DNA of 20,279 nucleotides from Flavobacteriales bacterium UBA3364 (lineage in GTDB: Bacteria; Bacteroidota; Bacteroidia; Flavobacteriales_F; PHOS-HE28), in contig DEQO01000087.1 of assembly GCA_002360495.1 (NCBI GenBank), forward strand, positions 1-20,279, given 5' to 3'. Both the position numbers and the translations under genes were made by a program. Each line of letters starts with the position of its first letter. The first letter of the stretch is position 1. The notes beneath the pieces are model-generated. The model saw only the letters and a program-made list of their open reading frames with translations. It was not told the origin of the DNA and did not search any database. Below are positions 13,883 through 20,279 of the stretch, in pieces.

Positions 13883-15673
13883 TCAGTGGACGACCTCCAC
13901 ACGTCCTACGCTGCGCTGGTCCGGGCTGGAGATCACGACCGTGTATACCCCCGACGCAACGCCGGCAAGGTCGATCGTGCTGCTGTTCCTTCCCGGGGGC
14001 AGCGACCCTAAATGGGACCCGAACACCCGTTTTCCGACCGCATCGAAAAGGGAAACCTGGAGATCGAGCGCTGAAGTGACGTTGAATTGCATCGTCATCT
14101 GCTCGTCGGCCGGTACGGGGAAGATGCCGATGGTTGATACCAGGGACGGCTTCGATATCCCTACATCAAGATCATCGAGATGCAGGCGTACCATGGGGAC
14201 GTTGTAGATGTGGCTCAAGTCGAAGGTGAGGCCTTCCATCAAGATGCTCCCCCCGACCTGTGCCGGACCGCCCATGGCCACCTCGACGAGGCCTTCATTA
14301 CCGGTTTTCAGGTGTTGGATACCGACGAAGTGGTCGCCTACGGCGAGTGCGGCTTGTTCGGTGAGGGCCAGATACAGAGGCACACCGAACCAACCATTCT
14401 CAAGATCCTGTTCCGTGATGACGTGTCGTGTCGAGGTATCCAGGAAGGCCAGGTTGGCATCCATCAACAGCGCCCGGATCTCCTCGCCCAACGTACATGA
14501 GCTGGACAACACCACACTGATCCCGCGTGCCGAGGAGCCCTCGTTCATGATCTCCATGCGGTTCGCCAGTACGAAGTTCTCCGTACTGCCCAGATGGCCT
14601 TCCACCGATCCATCGTCCACGGCCATGGCACCGTACCCTGCGTCCCAACCAGCCCCGGTAAAGCGGATCGTTGTACTGCCGGAATTGTCCGTCGTTTCAT
14701 CATCCGGGACTTCCGGTGGAATGGAACAGTTCACGGTCAGCGTTCCGGTACCTGTCGGTTCGAACACCGATGCGAACTGGACGGTCGCGCGCGAGCCCGG
14801 CGACAACTCACCCGGCCCCGCTGCGGTCAATGCGCCTATCAGTTCACCGTTCCAGAGAAGTTGTGCCGCGAGTTCGTTGACCGTGGCCACTGCGGTGCCC
14901 CTGTTCGTGATCTCCATACCGAAGAGCAGGCTGTCGAATTGGGCCAATGGAAGACGGTGGTAGGAGAGGCTTTGGACCGTGCCATCGATCAGCTGGACCG
15001 AGGGGTCACCGATGAACACGCTGGTCACCGTTAGATCGTTCTCGAGTCGCTCGCGCAGGCATACATCGTCCAACGCGAAACCGGATGACCAACCACCTCC
15101 GTCGCTCCAACGGAACCGTATGCGCACATCCTGCTGGCCATCGAAGGCCGACAGGTTGATGAAAAGAGGTTGCCATTGGTTCGCTACGGTCGGTATGGTG
15201 GCGAGTGCGATCCACGACCCTCCGCCGATATTGCCTTCAATGGTCGCGGCTCCGGCCCCGAGGTCACCCTCGTTGAAAACGCGACATTCCAATGAGACCC
15301 CGGTACGAGCGGTGAGATCCATCGCAGGTGTGACCAAAGCGACGTTCGACATCCCGCAGTTGCAAGGTGAAGCTGCATCGTTGGCCATCACGAACCGGTT
15401 CCCGATGGGCTGGTCGGCAACCGGGAAATAGCCATCGGCGTTCGCGGCACGTGCATCGCCGATCGTCCAGGCGGCAGCACGCACGCCAAGCGGTGTGCCA
15501 TCCGCCGTTTGTGTTTCGACCGAGTCACCGATGTCCCAACCGGCGAGTGCATCGGCTCCTTCGAAATCCGCGCTGAAGAAACAGTCCGCCGCACGAGGTT
15601 GTGCCATGCCATCCAAGGCCAGCATGACCAAAGGCCCGACCGGGATCAAGCGCAACAGGAAGCGTTCGCTCAT
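13883..15673 (-). CDS. Secreted protein with T9SS type A sorting domain (cargo 2)
   Basis: This 596-residue protein has the same general plan as the downstream gene. It has a signal peptide at 1-24 (ending GMAQ), then a first beta module at about 30-200 beginning FFSADFEGADALAGWDIGD, with a CNC pair, and closing in FALDDVCL. A CARDB-like Ig segment follows (MEITNRGTAVATVNELAAQL, DETTDNSGS), then a third module beginning GYGAMAVDDGSVEGHLGS. The sorting domain is at about 506-596 (GIFPVPADEQ, LFDAVGKRV, GVYTVVISSPD). It should be exported by T9SS. The ATG at 15673 is used; a GTG six bases earlier would overlap the gcvP stop. It begins 2 nt after gcvP and is very likely on the same transcript. 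Function unknown. Confidence 0.87.
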   Translation of the reverse strand: MSERFLLRLIPVGPLVMLALDGMAQPRAADCFFSADFEGADALAGWDIGDSVETQTADGTPLGVRAAAWTIGDARAANADGYFPVADQPIGNRFVMANDAASPCNCGMSNVALVTPAMDLTARTGVSLECRVFNEGDLGAGAATIEGNIGGGSWIALATIPTVANQWQPLFINLSAFDGQQDVRIRFRWSDGGGWSSGFALDDVCLRERLENDLTVTSVFIGDPSVQLIDGTVQSLSYHRLPLAQFDSLLFGMEITNRGTAVATVNELAAQLLWNGELIGALTAAGPGELSPGSRATVQFASVFEPTGTGTLTVNCSIPPEVPDDETTDNSGSTTIRFTGAGWDAGYGAMAVDDGSVEGHLGSTENFVLANRMEIMNEGSSARGISVVLSSSCTLGEEIRALLMDANLAFLDTSTRHVITEQDLENGWFGVPLYLALTEQAALAVGDHFVGIQHLKTGNEGLVEVAMGGPAQVGGSILMEGLTFDLSHIYNVPMVRLHLDDLDVGISKPSLVSTIGIFPVPADEQMTMQFNVTSALDLQVSLFDAVGKRVFGSHLGSLPPGRNSSTIDLAGVASGVYTVVISSPDQRSVGRVEVVH

Positions 15674-15675
15674 GA

Positions 15676-18546
15676 TCACGCTTCGGCTTCAGCGTAAGCT
15701 TCGATGGGAGGACAGATGCAGACCAGGTTCCGATCGCCGAACGCACTGTCGACACGGTTCACAGTGGGCCAGTACTTCCACTCACGGTTCACGGTCACCG
15801 GGAAAGCGGCTTTTTCACGACCGTAAGGATGCGACCACGTATCTCCACAGACCTCATCACTGGTATGCGGGGCCATCTTGAGCACGTTGTCCGCCTTGTC
15901 CGCTTTGCCGCTTTCGATCTCCCGGATCTCCTGGCGGATGCCGATCATCGCTTCGATGAAGCGGTCCAGTTCATGTTTGGCTTCGCTCTCCGTGGGTTCC
16001 ACCATCAAGGTCTCCGCTACCGGGAAACTCACCGTCGGTGCATGGAAGCCGTAATCCATCAGGCGTTTCGCGATGTCGGTGACATCGATGCCGGCGGAGC
16101 GCTTGAATTCCCGGCAGTCCAGGATCATCTCGTGCGCCACCATGCCTTCACTGCCCACATAGAGGATGGGGTAGTGCTTCTCCAGTTTCGCCTTGATGTA
16201 GTTGGCGTTCAGGATCGCATAGCGCGTGCTATCCGTAAGCCCGACGCCGCCGAGCATCTTGATGTAGCCGTAGCTGATCAAGAGGATCAAGGAGCTTCCC
16301 CAGGGTGCACTGCTCACGGCCGACACGGCTTTTTCGCCGCCGGTCTTGATCAACGGATGGCCCGGGAGGAAAGGCTTCAGTTTGTCGTTCACACAGATCG
16401 GCCCCATGCCGGGTCCGCCACCGCCGTGCGGTATCGCGAAGGTCTTGTGCAGGTTCAAGTGGCAAACGTCGGCACCGATCTCGCCGGGACTGGTCAAACC
16501 CACTTGCGCATTCATGTTCGCACCGTCCATGTACACGAGCCCACCGTTCGCGTGGATCGTCGCCGTGATGTCCTTGATGGTTTCCTCATACACGCCGTGC
16601 GTGCTCGGATAGGTGATCATCAAGCAGCTCAGCGTGTCCTTGTACTGTTCTGCTTTCGCTTTCAGGTCGGCCACATCCACGTGTCCCTCCTCATCGGCTT
16701 TCACCACGACCACTTGCATACCCGCCATCACTGCGCTGGCAGGATTGGTGCCGTGTGCGGAGGAAGGGATCAGGGACACGGTGCGTTTGTGATCACCACG
16801 TGCTTCGTGGTACGCCCTGATCACCAGAAGACCTGCGTATTCGCCTTGCGCGCCACTGTTCGGCTGAAGGCTCACTGCGGTAAAGCCGGTCGCTTTCGCC
16901 AAGGCATCGCTGAGTTGGGCGAACACCTCCTGGTAACCTTGCGTTTGGTCCACAGGAGCGAAGGGATGCAACGATCCCCATTCAGGCCAGGTCAACGGCA
17001 ACAACGTGCTGGCCGCGTTCAGTTTCATGGTACACGAACCCAATGGGATCATGCCGTGCATCAAGCTGAAATCCTTGTTCTCCAAACGCTTGATGTAGCG
17101 TTGCAGTTCCAGCTCGGTGTGGTGCGCGTTGAACACCGGGTGGGTCAGGAAGTCGCTCTTGCGTTGCAGGTCGGCGGGAACGGCCATGGATGCTCCATTG
17201 GTCGGTATCGACGTTGCTTTCCCGCCGCATGCCTCCGCAAGTGCTGCCAATACATCGTTCACATCCGTGGTACGCACGGTCTCGTCCAGGCTGATGCTGA
17301 CCTGTTCTCCAGCGCAACGGAAGTTGATACCGCGCGCTTCAGCTGCTTTGCGGACCTTCTCCGCTGAAGTGCCGTTCGGAAGTGACAAGGTGATGGTATC
17401 GAAGAACGATGCGTTCACCAGACCATAGCCCAATGCCTTCGCCCCTTCGGCCACGTTCCGGGTGTGCCCATGCACATTTCCTGCGATGCGCTTCAAACCA
17501 TCGGGGCCGTGGTATACAGCGTACATCCCCGCCATCACGGCGAGCAATGCTTGTGCAGTGCAGATGTTGCTCGTGGCCTTGTCGCGACGGATATGCTGCT
17601 CGCGGGTCTGCAAAGCCATCCGCAATCCGCGACGTCCGCGGCGGTCCTGGCTCACGCCGATGATGCGGCCAGGGAGCAGGCGCTTGTACTCTTCGGTGGT
17701 GCAGAAGAACGCGGCATGCGGTCCACCGTAGCCCATGGGTACACCGAAACGCTGGCTGTTGCCCACGCAGACATCAGCACCCCACTCGCCCGGAGGGGTC
17801 AAAAGCACGAGCGAAAGCAGATCGGCACAGACCGCAGTGCGAACACCGACGGCTTTCGCCTTGCTAACGATGGAACGGTGGTCGTGTACACTGCCATCCA
17901 ATGCCGGGTATTGCAACGCCAGACCGAAGTAGCCATTGGCCGGGTCGAAGTCCTTCGCATCGCCCACCACCAGTTCCACGCCGATGGGCGCGCAGCGGGT
18001 CTTCAGAACATCGATGTTCTGCGGATAAAGGCCCTTGTCAGCGAAGAACTTGTTCGCGCTGGCCAACTCCTTCGGGCGCGCTGCATGGAGCATGTGCATC
18101 GCTTCGGCGATAGCAGTGGCCTCGTCGAGCAGCGACGCGTTGGCGATGGGCAGGCCCGTAAGCTCGCTGCACATCGTCTGGAAATTCAACAACGCTTCCA
18201 GCCGACCTTGCGAGATCTCGGCTTGGTAAGGTGTGTAGGCCGTGTACCATCCGGGGTTCTCGAACACGTTCCGCTGGATGGGCGGCGGGAGAATAGTTCC
18301 ACTATACCCCATGCCGAGATAGCTGCGGAACACCTTGTTCTTCGCACCGAGCGCCCGCATGTTGTCCAAGTGCTCCCGCTCGCTCTGCGCTGGTCCGACA
18401 TCCAATGCTTTCGCGGTGCGAATGCCCTTAGGCACCGTGCGCTGGATGAGTTCGTCCAACGATGCAACGCCGATCGCTTTCAGCATCGCGTTGGTCTCGC
18501 TCTCGTTTGGTCCGATGTGGCGCTCTTGGTAGGTGACCGATCGCAT
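15676..18546 (-). CDS. gcvP: Glycine dehydrogenase (decarboxylating), P-protein of the glycine cleavage system
   Basis: This 956-residue PLP enzyme decarboxylates glycine and passes the aminomethyl group to lipoylated GcvH. It is the single-chain form with both halves: the N-terminal part begins YQERHIGPNE, as in most GcvP proteins. The C-terminal half holds the PLP lysine Lys701 in LNLHKTFAIPHGGGGPGMGP, where the Gly-rich loop follows the lysine. The length equals that of well-known GcvP proteins. The frame is open 25 codons further upstream, but the ATG at 18546 places the conserved start correctly and leaves a -7 box upstream. gcvT and gcvH are not in the window, so the system is dispersed, as is common in Bacteroidota. 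Confidence 0.97.
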   Translation of the reverse strand: MRSVTYQERHIGPNESETNAMLKAIGVASLDELIQRTVPKGIRTAKALDVGPAQSEREHLDNMRALGAKNKVFRSYLGMGYSGTILPPPIQRNVFENPGWYTAYTPYQAEISQGRLEALLNFQTMCSELTGLPIANASLLDEATAIAEAMHMLHAARPKELASANKFFADKGLYPQNIDVLKTRCAPIGVELVVGDAKDFDPANGYFGLALQYPALDGSVHDHRSIVSKAKAVGVRTAVCADLLSLVLLTPPGEWGADVCVGNSQRFGVPMGYGGPHAAFFCTTEEYKRLLPGRIIGVSQDRRGRRGLRMALQTREQHIRRDKATSNICTAQALLAVMAGMYAVYHGPDGLKRIAGNVHGHTRNVAEGAKALGYGLVNASFFDTITLSLPNGTSAEKVRKAAEARGINFRCAGEQVSISLDETVRTTDVNDVLAALAEACGGKATSIPTNGASMAVPADLQRKSDFLTHPVFNAHHTELELQRYIKRLENKDFSLMHGMIPLGSCTMKLNAASTLLPLTWPEWGSLHPFAPVDQTQGYQEVFAQLSDALAKATGFTAVSLQPNSGAQGEYAGLLVIRAYHEARGDHKRTVSLIPSSAHGTNPASAVMAGMQVVVVKADEEGHVDVADLKAKAEQYKDTLSCLMITYPSTHGVYEETIKDITATIHANGGLVYMDGANMNAQVGLTSPGEIGADVCHLNLHKTFAIPHGGGGPGMGPICVNDKLKPFLPGHPLIKTGGEKAVSAVSSAPWGSSLILLISYGYIKMLGGVGLTDSTRYAILNANYIKAKLEKHYPILYVGSEGMVAHEMILDCREFKRSAGIDVTDIAKRLMDYGFHAPTVSFPVAETLMVEPTESEAKHELDRFIEAMIGIRQEIREIESGKADKADNVLKMAPHTSDEVCGDTWSHPYGREKAAFPVTVNREWKYWPTVNRVDSAFGDRNLVCICPPIEAYAEAEA

Positions 18547-18574
18547 GGTGTTCGCAGGGTTCTGGAAAGGCGTG

Positions 18575-18582
18575 CAAATATA
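18575..18582 (-). promoter_or_regulatory. gcvP promoter -7 box
   Basis: The minus strand reads TATATTTG (18582-18575), a perfect TAnnTTTG match, 28 nt upstream of the gcvP ATG. It places the transcript start inside the open frame upstream of gcvP and so supports the ATG at 18546. No clear -33 element was found. Confidence 0.6.
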
Positions 18583-18653
18583 CTGGTGGGCGTTGCTGGG
18601 ATCGTACCGTGGATCGGCCATGGATCCGGCGAACGGCGCTGTCCGGCAAGGGC

Positions 18654-18661
18654 TATCTTTG
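18654..18661 (+). promoter_or_regulatory. -7 box of the divergent plus-strand gene pair
   Basis: TATCTTTG is a perfect TAnnTTTG match 14 nt before the ATG at 18676. It stands 71 bp from the oppositely directed gcvP box, so the 129-bp gap holds two divergent promoters. The predicted leader is very short. No -33 motif was evident. Confidence 0.55.
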
Positions 18662-18675
18662 GCCGCCTACCACGA

Positions 18676-19317
18676 ATGCGTTCCACCCCCAACGCCCTGC
18701 TCTGTTCCTTGTTCGCTCTCGGGCTGGCGCTTTCAGCAGCGGCGCAGGACAAGATCCTGCTCATGAACGGGGAACTGATCCAGGCCAAGGTGCTGGGTCA
18801 GAGCACACTTGAAGTGCGCTACTTGGAGACCCGCAAGAACGGCTCTGTCAAGGAACGGGCGGAGCCTACCGAGAGCGTGTTCTCCGTTACGGACAGCTTG
18901 GGGCACGAACGCGTTTGGTACTTCTACGATACGGTCTTCGGCAACGACCTGACCATCGACCAGATGCGTTGGTTCCTGAAAGGGGAGCAGGACGCCCGGG
19001 CAGGCTACAAACCCTTGTGGCCCATGGTGGGATCGTTCGCCGTGGGTGCCGGACTTACCATCGGATTGAACTTGGAAACGAATGCGCTGTTCATCCCACC
19101 GGTCATGGCCGGTGTCATGTCCTTGCCCCGCGTCCACGTCACTCCCGGCTCAATTACCGATCCATTGATGGAGGGGGATGAGTACTATGCCACTGGGTAC
19201 GCCCGTGTGGGTCGTTCCAAACGCGTGATCCGATCGATGATCGCCGCCTTCGCAGGGGTTGTCACAGGCCTGGCGGTCCGTCAGTTGATCATCAATCCGA
19301 ACATGGACTACGAGTAG
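18676..19317 (+). CDS. Hypothetical secreted/membrane protein with N-terminal signal peptide
   Basis: This 213-residue protein of unknown function has a Sec signal peptide at 1-24 (hydrophobic LLCSLFALGLALSAAA, cleavage before Q). It is followed by the strand-rich segment DKILLMNGELIQAKVLGQST (25-44), a pattern that opens many Bacteroidota envelope proteins of unknown role. Two hydrophobic stretches follow, at about 116-150 (with a central polar break) and 186-206. The ATG at 18676 is chosen because the frame upstream overlaps gcvP on the other strand and the signal peptide begins here. It lies downstream of a good -7 box and 4 nt before the UbiA-like gene, with which it should be co-transcribed. 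Confidence 0.78.
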   Translation: MRSTPNALLCSLFALGLALSAAAQDKILLMNGELIQAKVLGQSTLEVRYLETRKNGSVKERAEPTESVFSVTDSLGHERVWYFYDTVFGNDLTIDQMRWFLKGEQDARAGYKPLWPMVGSFAVGAGLTIGLNLETNALFIPPVMAGVMSLPRVHVTPGSITDPLMEGDEYYATGYARVGRSKRVIRSMIAAFAGVVTGLAVRQLIINPNMDYE

Positions 19318-19321
19318 TCCG

Positions 19322-20242
19322 ATGGAAACGGGCGCGTCACCGGCCTATCATCGTTCCAATGTTCCTTGGGTCCGCCGACTTGATGCGTTGTGGTTCTCCC
19401 ATGTCTGGCTCGCACTTGGTGCATCCGCGCAGCGTTGGTGGCTGGGTGAAGTAGGACCATCAACGGACTGGGCAGGTATCGTGGGCTCGGCCGCTGCCGT
19501 GATCGCGGGATATGGCTATTTGCGTATCGTGCGCGCCTCGGAGCCCGATCCAATACCGTCCGATCATATCAGGTGGGTGCGTGGACACCGCGGTGCCATG
19601 ATGGTGCTCGTCGGTCTTTCGGCTGCATCGGCTGCGATCCTGTTCTGGGGGCAGCATCTCGTCTTCGGCAAATGGAGTTGGCTCGTGCTCGCGCTTTGCG
19701 TTGTCTATCTGCTGCCGCTCCGGAATGCTACGGGCAGTTCGCTCGGTTTGCGTGAAGTGCCGGGTATCAAGGTGATCGTGGTGGCGCTGGCATGGACCTT
19801 CATCACCAGCGGCATTACCGACCGTGAACCGTGGGGATACCACATGGAAATGAACGCATGGATGGCCGTTCTCCAGTTCGGCTTCTTCCTCGCCATGGCC
19901 ATCGCTTTCGATATCGGCGACCTGCGCTACGATCGGCCCGGATTGCGCACCGTGCCACAGCTGCTCGGCAGCCGTGGTGCAAAAGTGCTGGCCCTGTTGT
20001 TCCTGCTTCCATGGGTCGGCTTCCTGCTGATGATGCTATTGTTGTCCTATCACCCCATCGAACCCGGTTGGCGCAAACCGGGATGGGACATGGGGTTGCT
20101 CCTTCCGTTGATGGGAATTGCGATCATCGGCGTTGTGATCGCCAGGACGAACCCGCAGCGCCCACATTGGTATTTCGCTGTGCTTCTCGATGGACTTCTG
20201 CTCCTTGTCCCGCTTCTGGCGTGGCTTGGCGGCCGACTGTAA
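19322..20242 (+). CDS. UbiA-like integral membrane protein, function uncertain
   Basis: This 306-residue protein has about eight hydrophobic segments (about 24-40, 52-68, 91-110, 118-133, 149-164, 180-197, 221-243 and 257-274, with another near 285-303). The segment FDIGDLRYDR (196-205) followed by LRTVPQLLG (208-216) resembles the second Asp-rich motif of UbiA prenyltransferases, which attach isoprenoid chains to quinone or lipid acceptors. The first Asp-rich motif (NDxxDxxxD) is not seen at the expected place; the region reads WLALGASAQRW. It may therefore be a divergent or inactive relative. It begins 4 nt after the preceding gene and has its own stop at 20240-20242. Confidence 0.6.
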   Translation: METGASPAYHRSNVPWVRRLDALWFSHVWLALGASAQRWWLGEVGPSTDWAGIVGSAAAVIAGYGYLRIVRASEPDPIPSDHIRWVRGHRGAMMVLVGLSAASAAILFWGQHLVFGKWSWLVLALCVVYLLPLRNATGSSLGLREVPGIKVIVVALAWTFITSGITDREPWGYHMEMNAWMAVLQFGFFLAMAIAFDIGDLRYDRPGLRTVPQLLGSRGAKVLALLFLLPWVGFLLMMLLLSYHPIEPGWRKPGWDMGLLLPLMGIAIIGVVIARTNPQRPHWYFAVLLDGLLLLVPLLAWLGGRL

Positions 20243-20251
20243 CGCGGCCGT

Positions 20252-20259
20252 TACTTTTG
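20252..20259 (+). promoter_or_regulatory. Possible -7 box for the next gene
   Basis: TACTTTTG fits TAnnTTTG exactly and lies 9 nt before an ATG at 20269, just after the stop of the UbiA-like gene. The very short leader, and the cut of the window 11 bases into the possible gene, limit confidence. Confidence 0.35.
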
Positions 20260-20268
20260 GGAACACGG

Positions 20269-20279
20269 ATGAACACCTA
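20269..20279 (+). CDS. Possible start of the next gene (partial)
   Basis: An ATG followed by AAC ACC begins here and runs off the window after about three codons. It is proposed only because it follows a -7-like box and the end of the preceding gene. Nothing can be said about the product. Confidence 0.25.

Noticed and set aside
15829..17367. Plus-strand open frame of 512 codons opposite gcvP
   Set aside because: The opposite strand encodes a full-length, motif-complete GcvP; the antisense translation has no family features.
18547..18621. 25-codon N-terminal extension of gcvP
   Set aside because: It contains the TATATTTG promoter box, and the conserved GcvP N-terminus begins right after the ATG at 18546.
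17464..18675. 404-codon N-terminal extension of the secreted protein at 18676
   Set aside because: It is antisense to gcvP. The signal peptide and the -7 box both place the true start at 18676.

Overview
The window (about 20.3 kb, GC-rich by eye) looks like a chromosomal segment of a Bacteroidota organism, probably Flavobacteriales-like. The evidence is two large secreted proteins with a C-terminal type IX secretion (T9SS) sorting domain, several TAnnTTTG-type -7 boxes just upstream of genes, a near absence of obvious Shine-Dalgarno sites, and family versions (split YeeE pair, CD225 and DUF2752 proteins, small Cys-rich lipoprotein, MlaEF) that are common in that phylum. No rRNA, tRNA, CRISPR array or insertion sequence was seen. 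No gap between genes exceeds about 160 bp.

Region 1 (1-5720, all minus strand) is a reduced-sulfur operon read from right to left: an ArsR-type regulator with thiols placed like those of persulfide sensors, a TauE/SafE (TSUP) exporter, a persulfide dioxygenase-rhodanese fusion resembling CstB, two YeeE/YedE half-transporters, a membrane-anchored diheme TsdA-like cytochrome c, and a Tat-exported SoxB-like hydrolase that runs off the left edge. The inferred logic is that extracytoplasmic thiosulfate or sulfane sulfur is oxidised or cleaved by TsdA/SoxB, sulfur species are moved by the YeeE pair, persulfide is oxidised to sulfite and thiosulfate by the fusion enzyme, sulfite is exported by TauE, and the regulator senses persulfide. 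A TACATTTG -7 box beside an ATAG-N8-CTAT palindrome precedes the regulator. Two sets of 16-bp-period GATCATCT repeats, in opposite orientation, lie on either side of the yeeE-yeeE-tsdA block.

Region 2 (5826-10099, minus strand) runs, in transcription order, from a small lipoprotein through a SprT-like zinc protease, mannose-1-phosphate guanylyltransferase, two tandem CD225-like membrane proteins and a DUF2752 protein to ribonuclease D. Spacing is tight except for a 117-bp gap between the CD225 genes, where a separate promoter may lie.

Region 3 (10172-11673, plus strand) is mlaE-mlaF, the membrane core of a phospholipid/MCE-type ABC transporter, ending in a very strong hairpin terminator that can serve both converging transcripts. 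Region 4 (11777-18546, minus strand) is gcvP (glycine decarboxylase) followed after 2 nt by one T9SS cargo gene and then by a second, related one. Region 5 (18676-20242, plus strand) diverges from gcvP and holds a secreted/membrane protein of unknown function and a UbiA-like membrane protein. A further gene probably starts at 20269.
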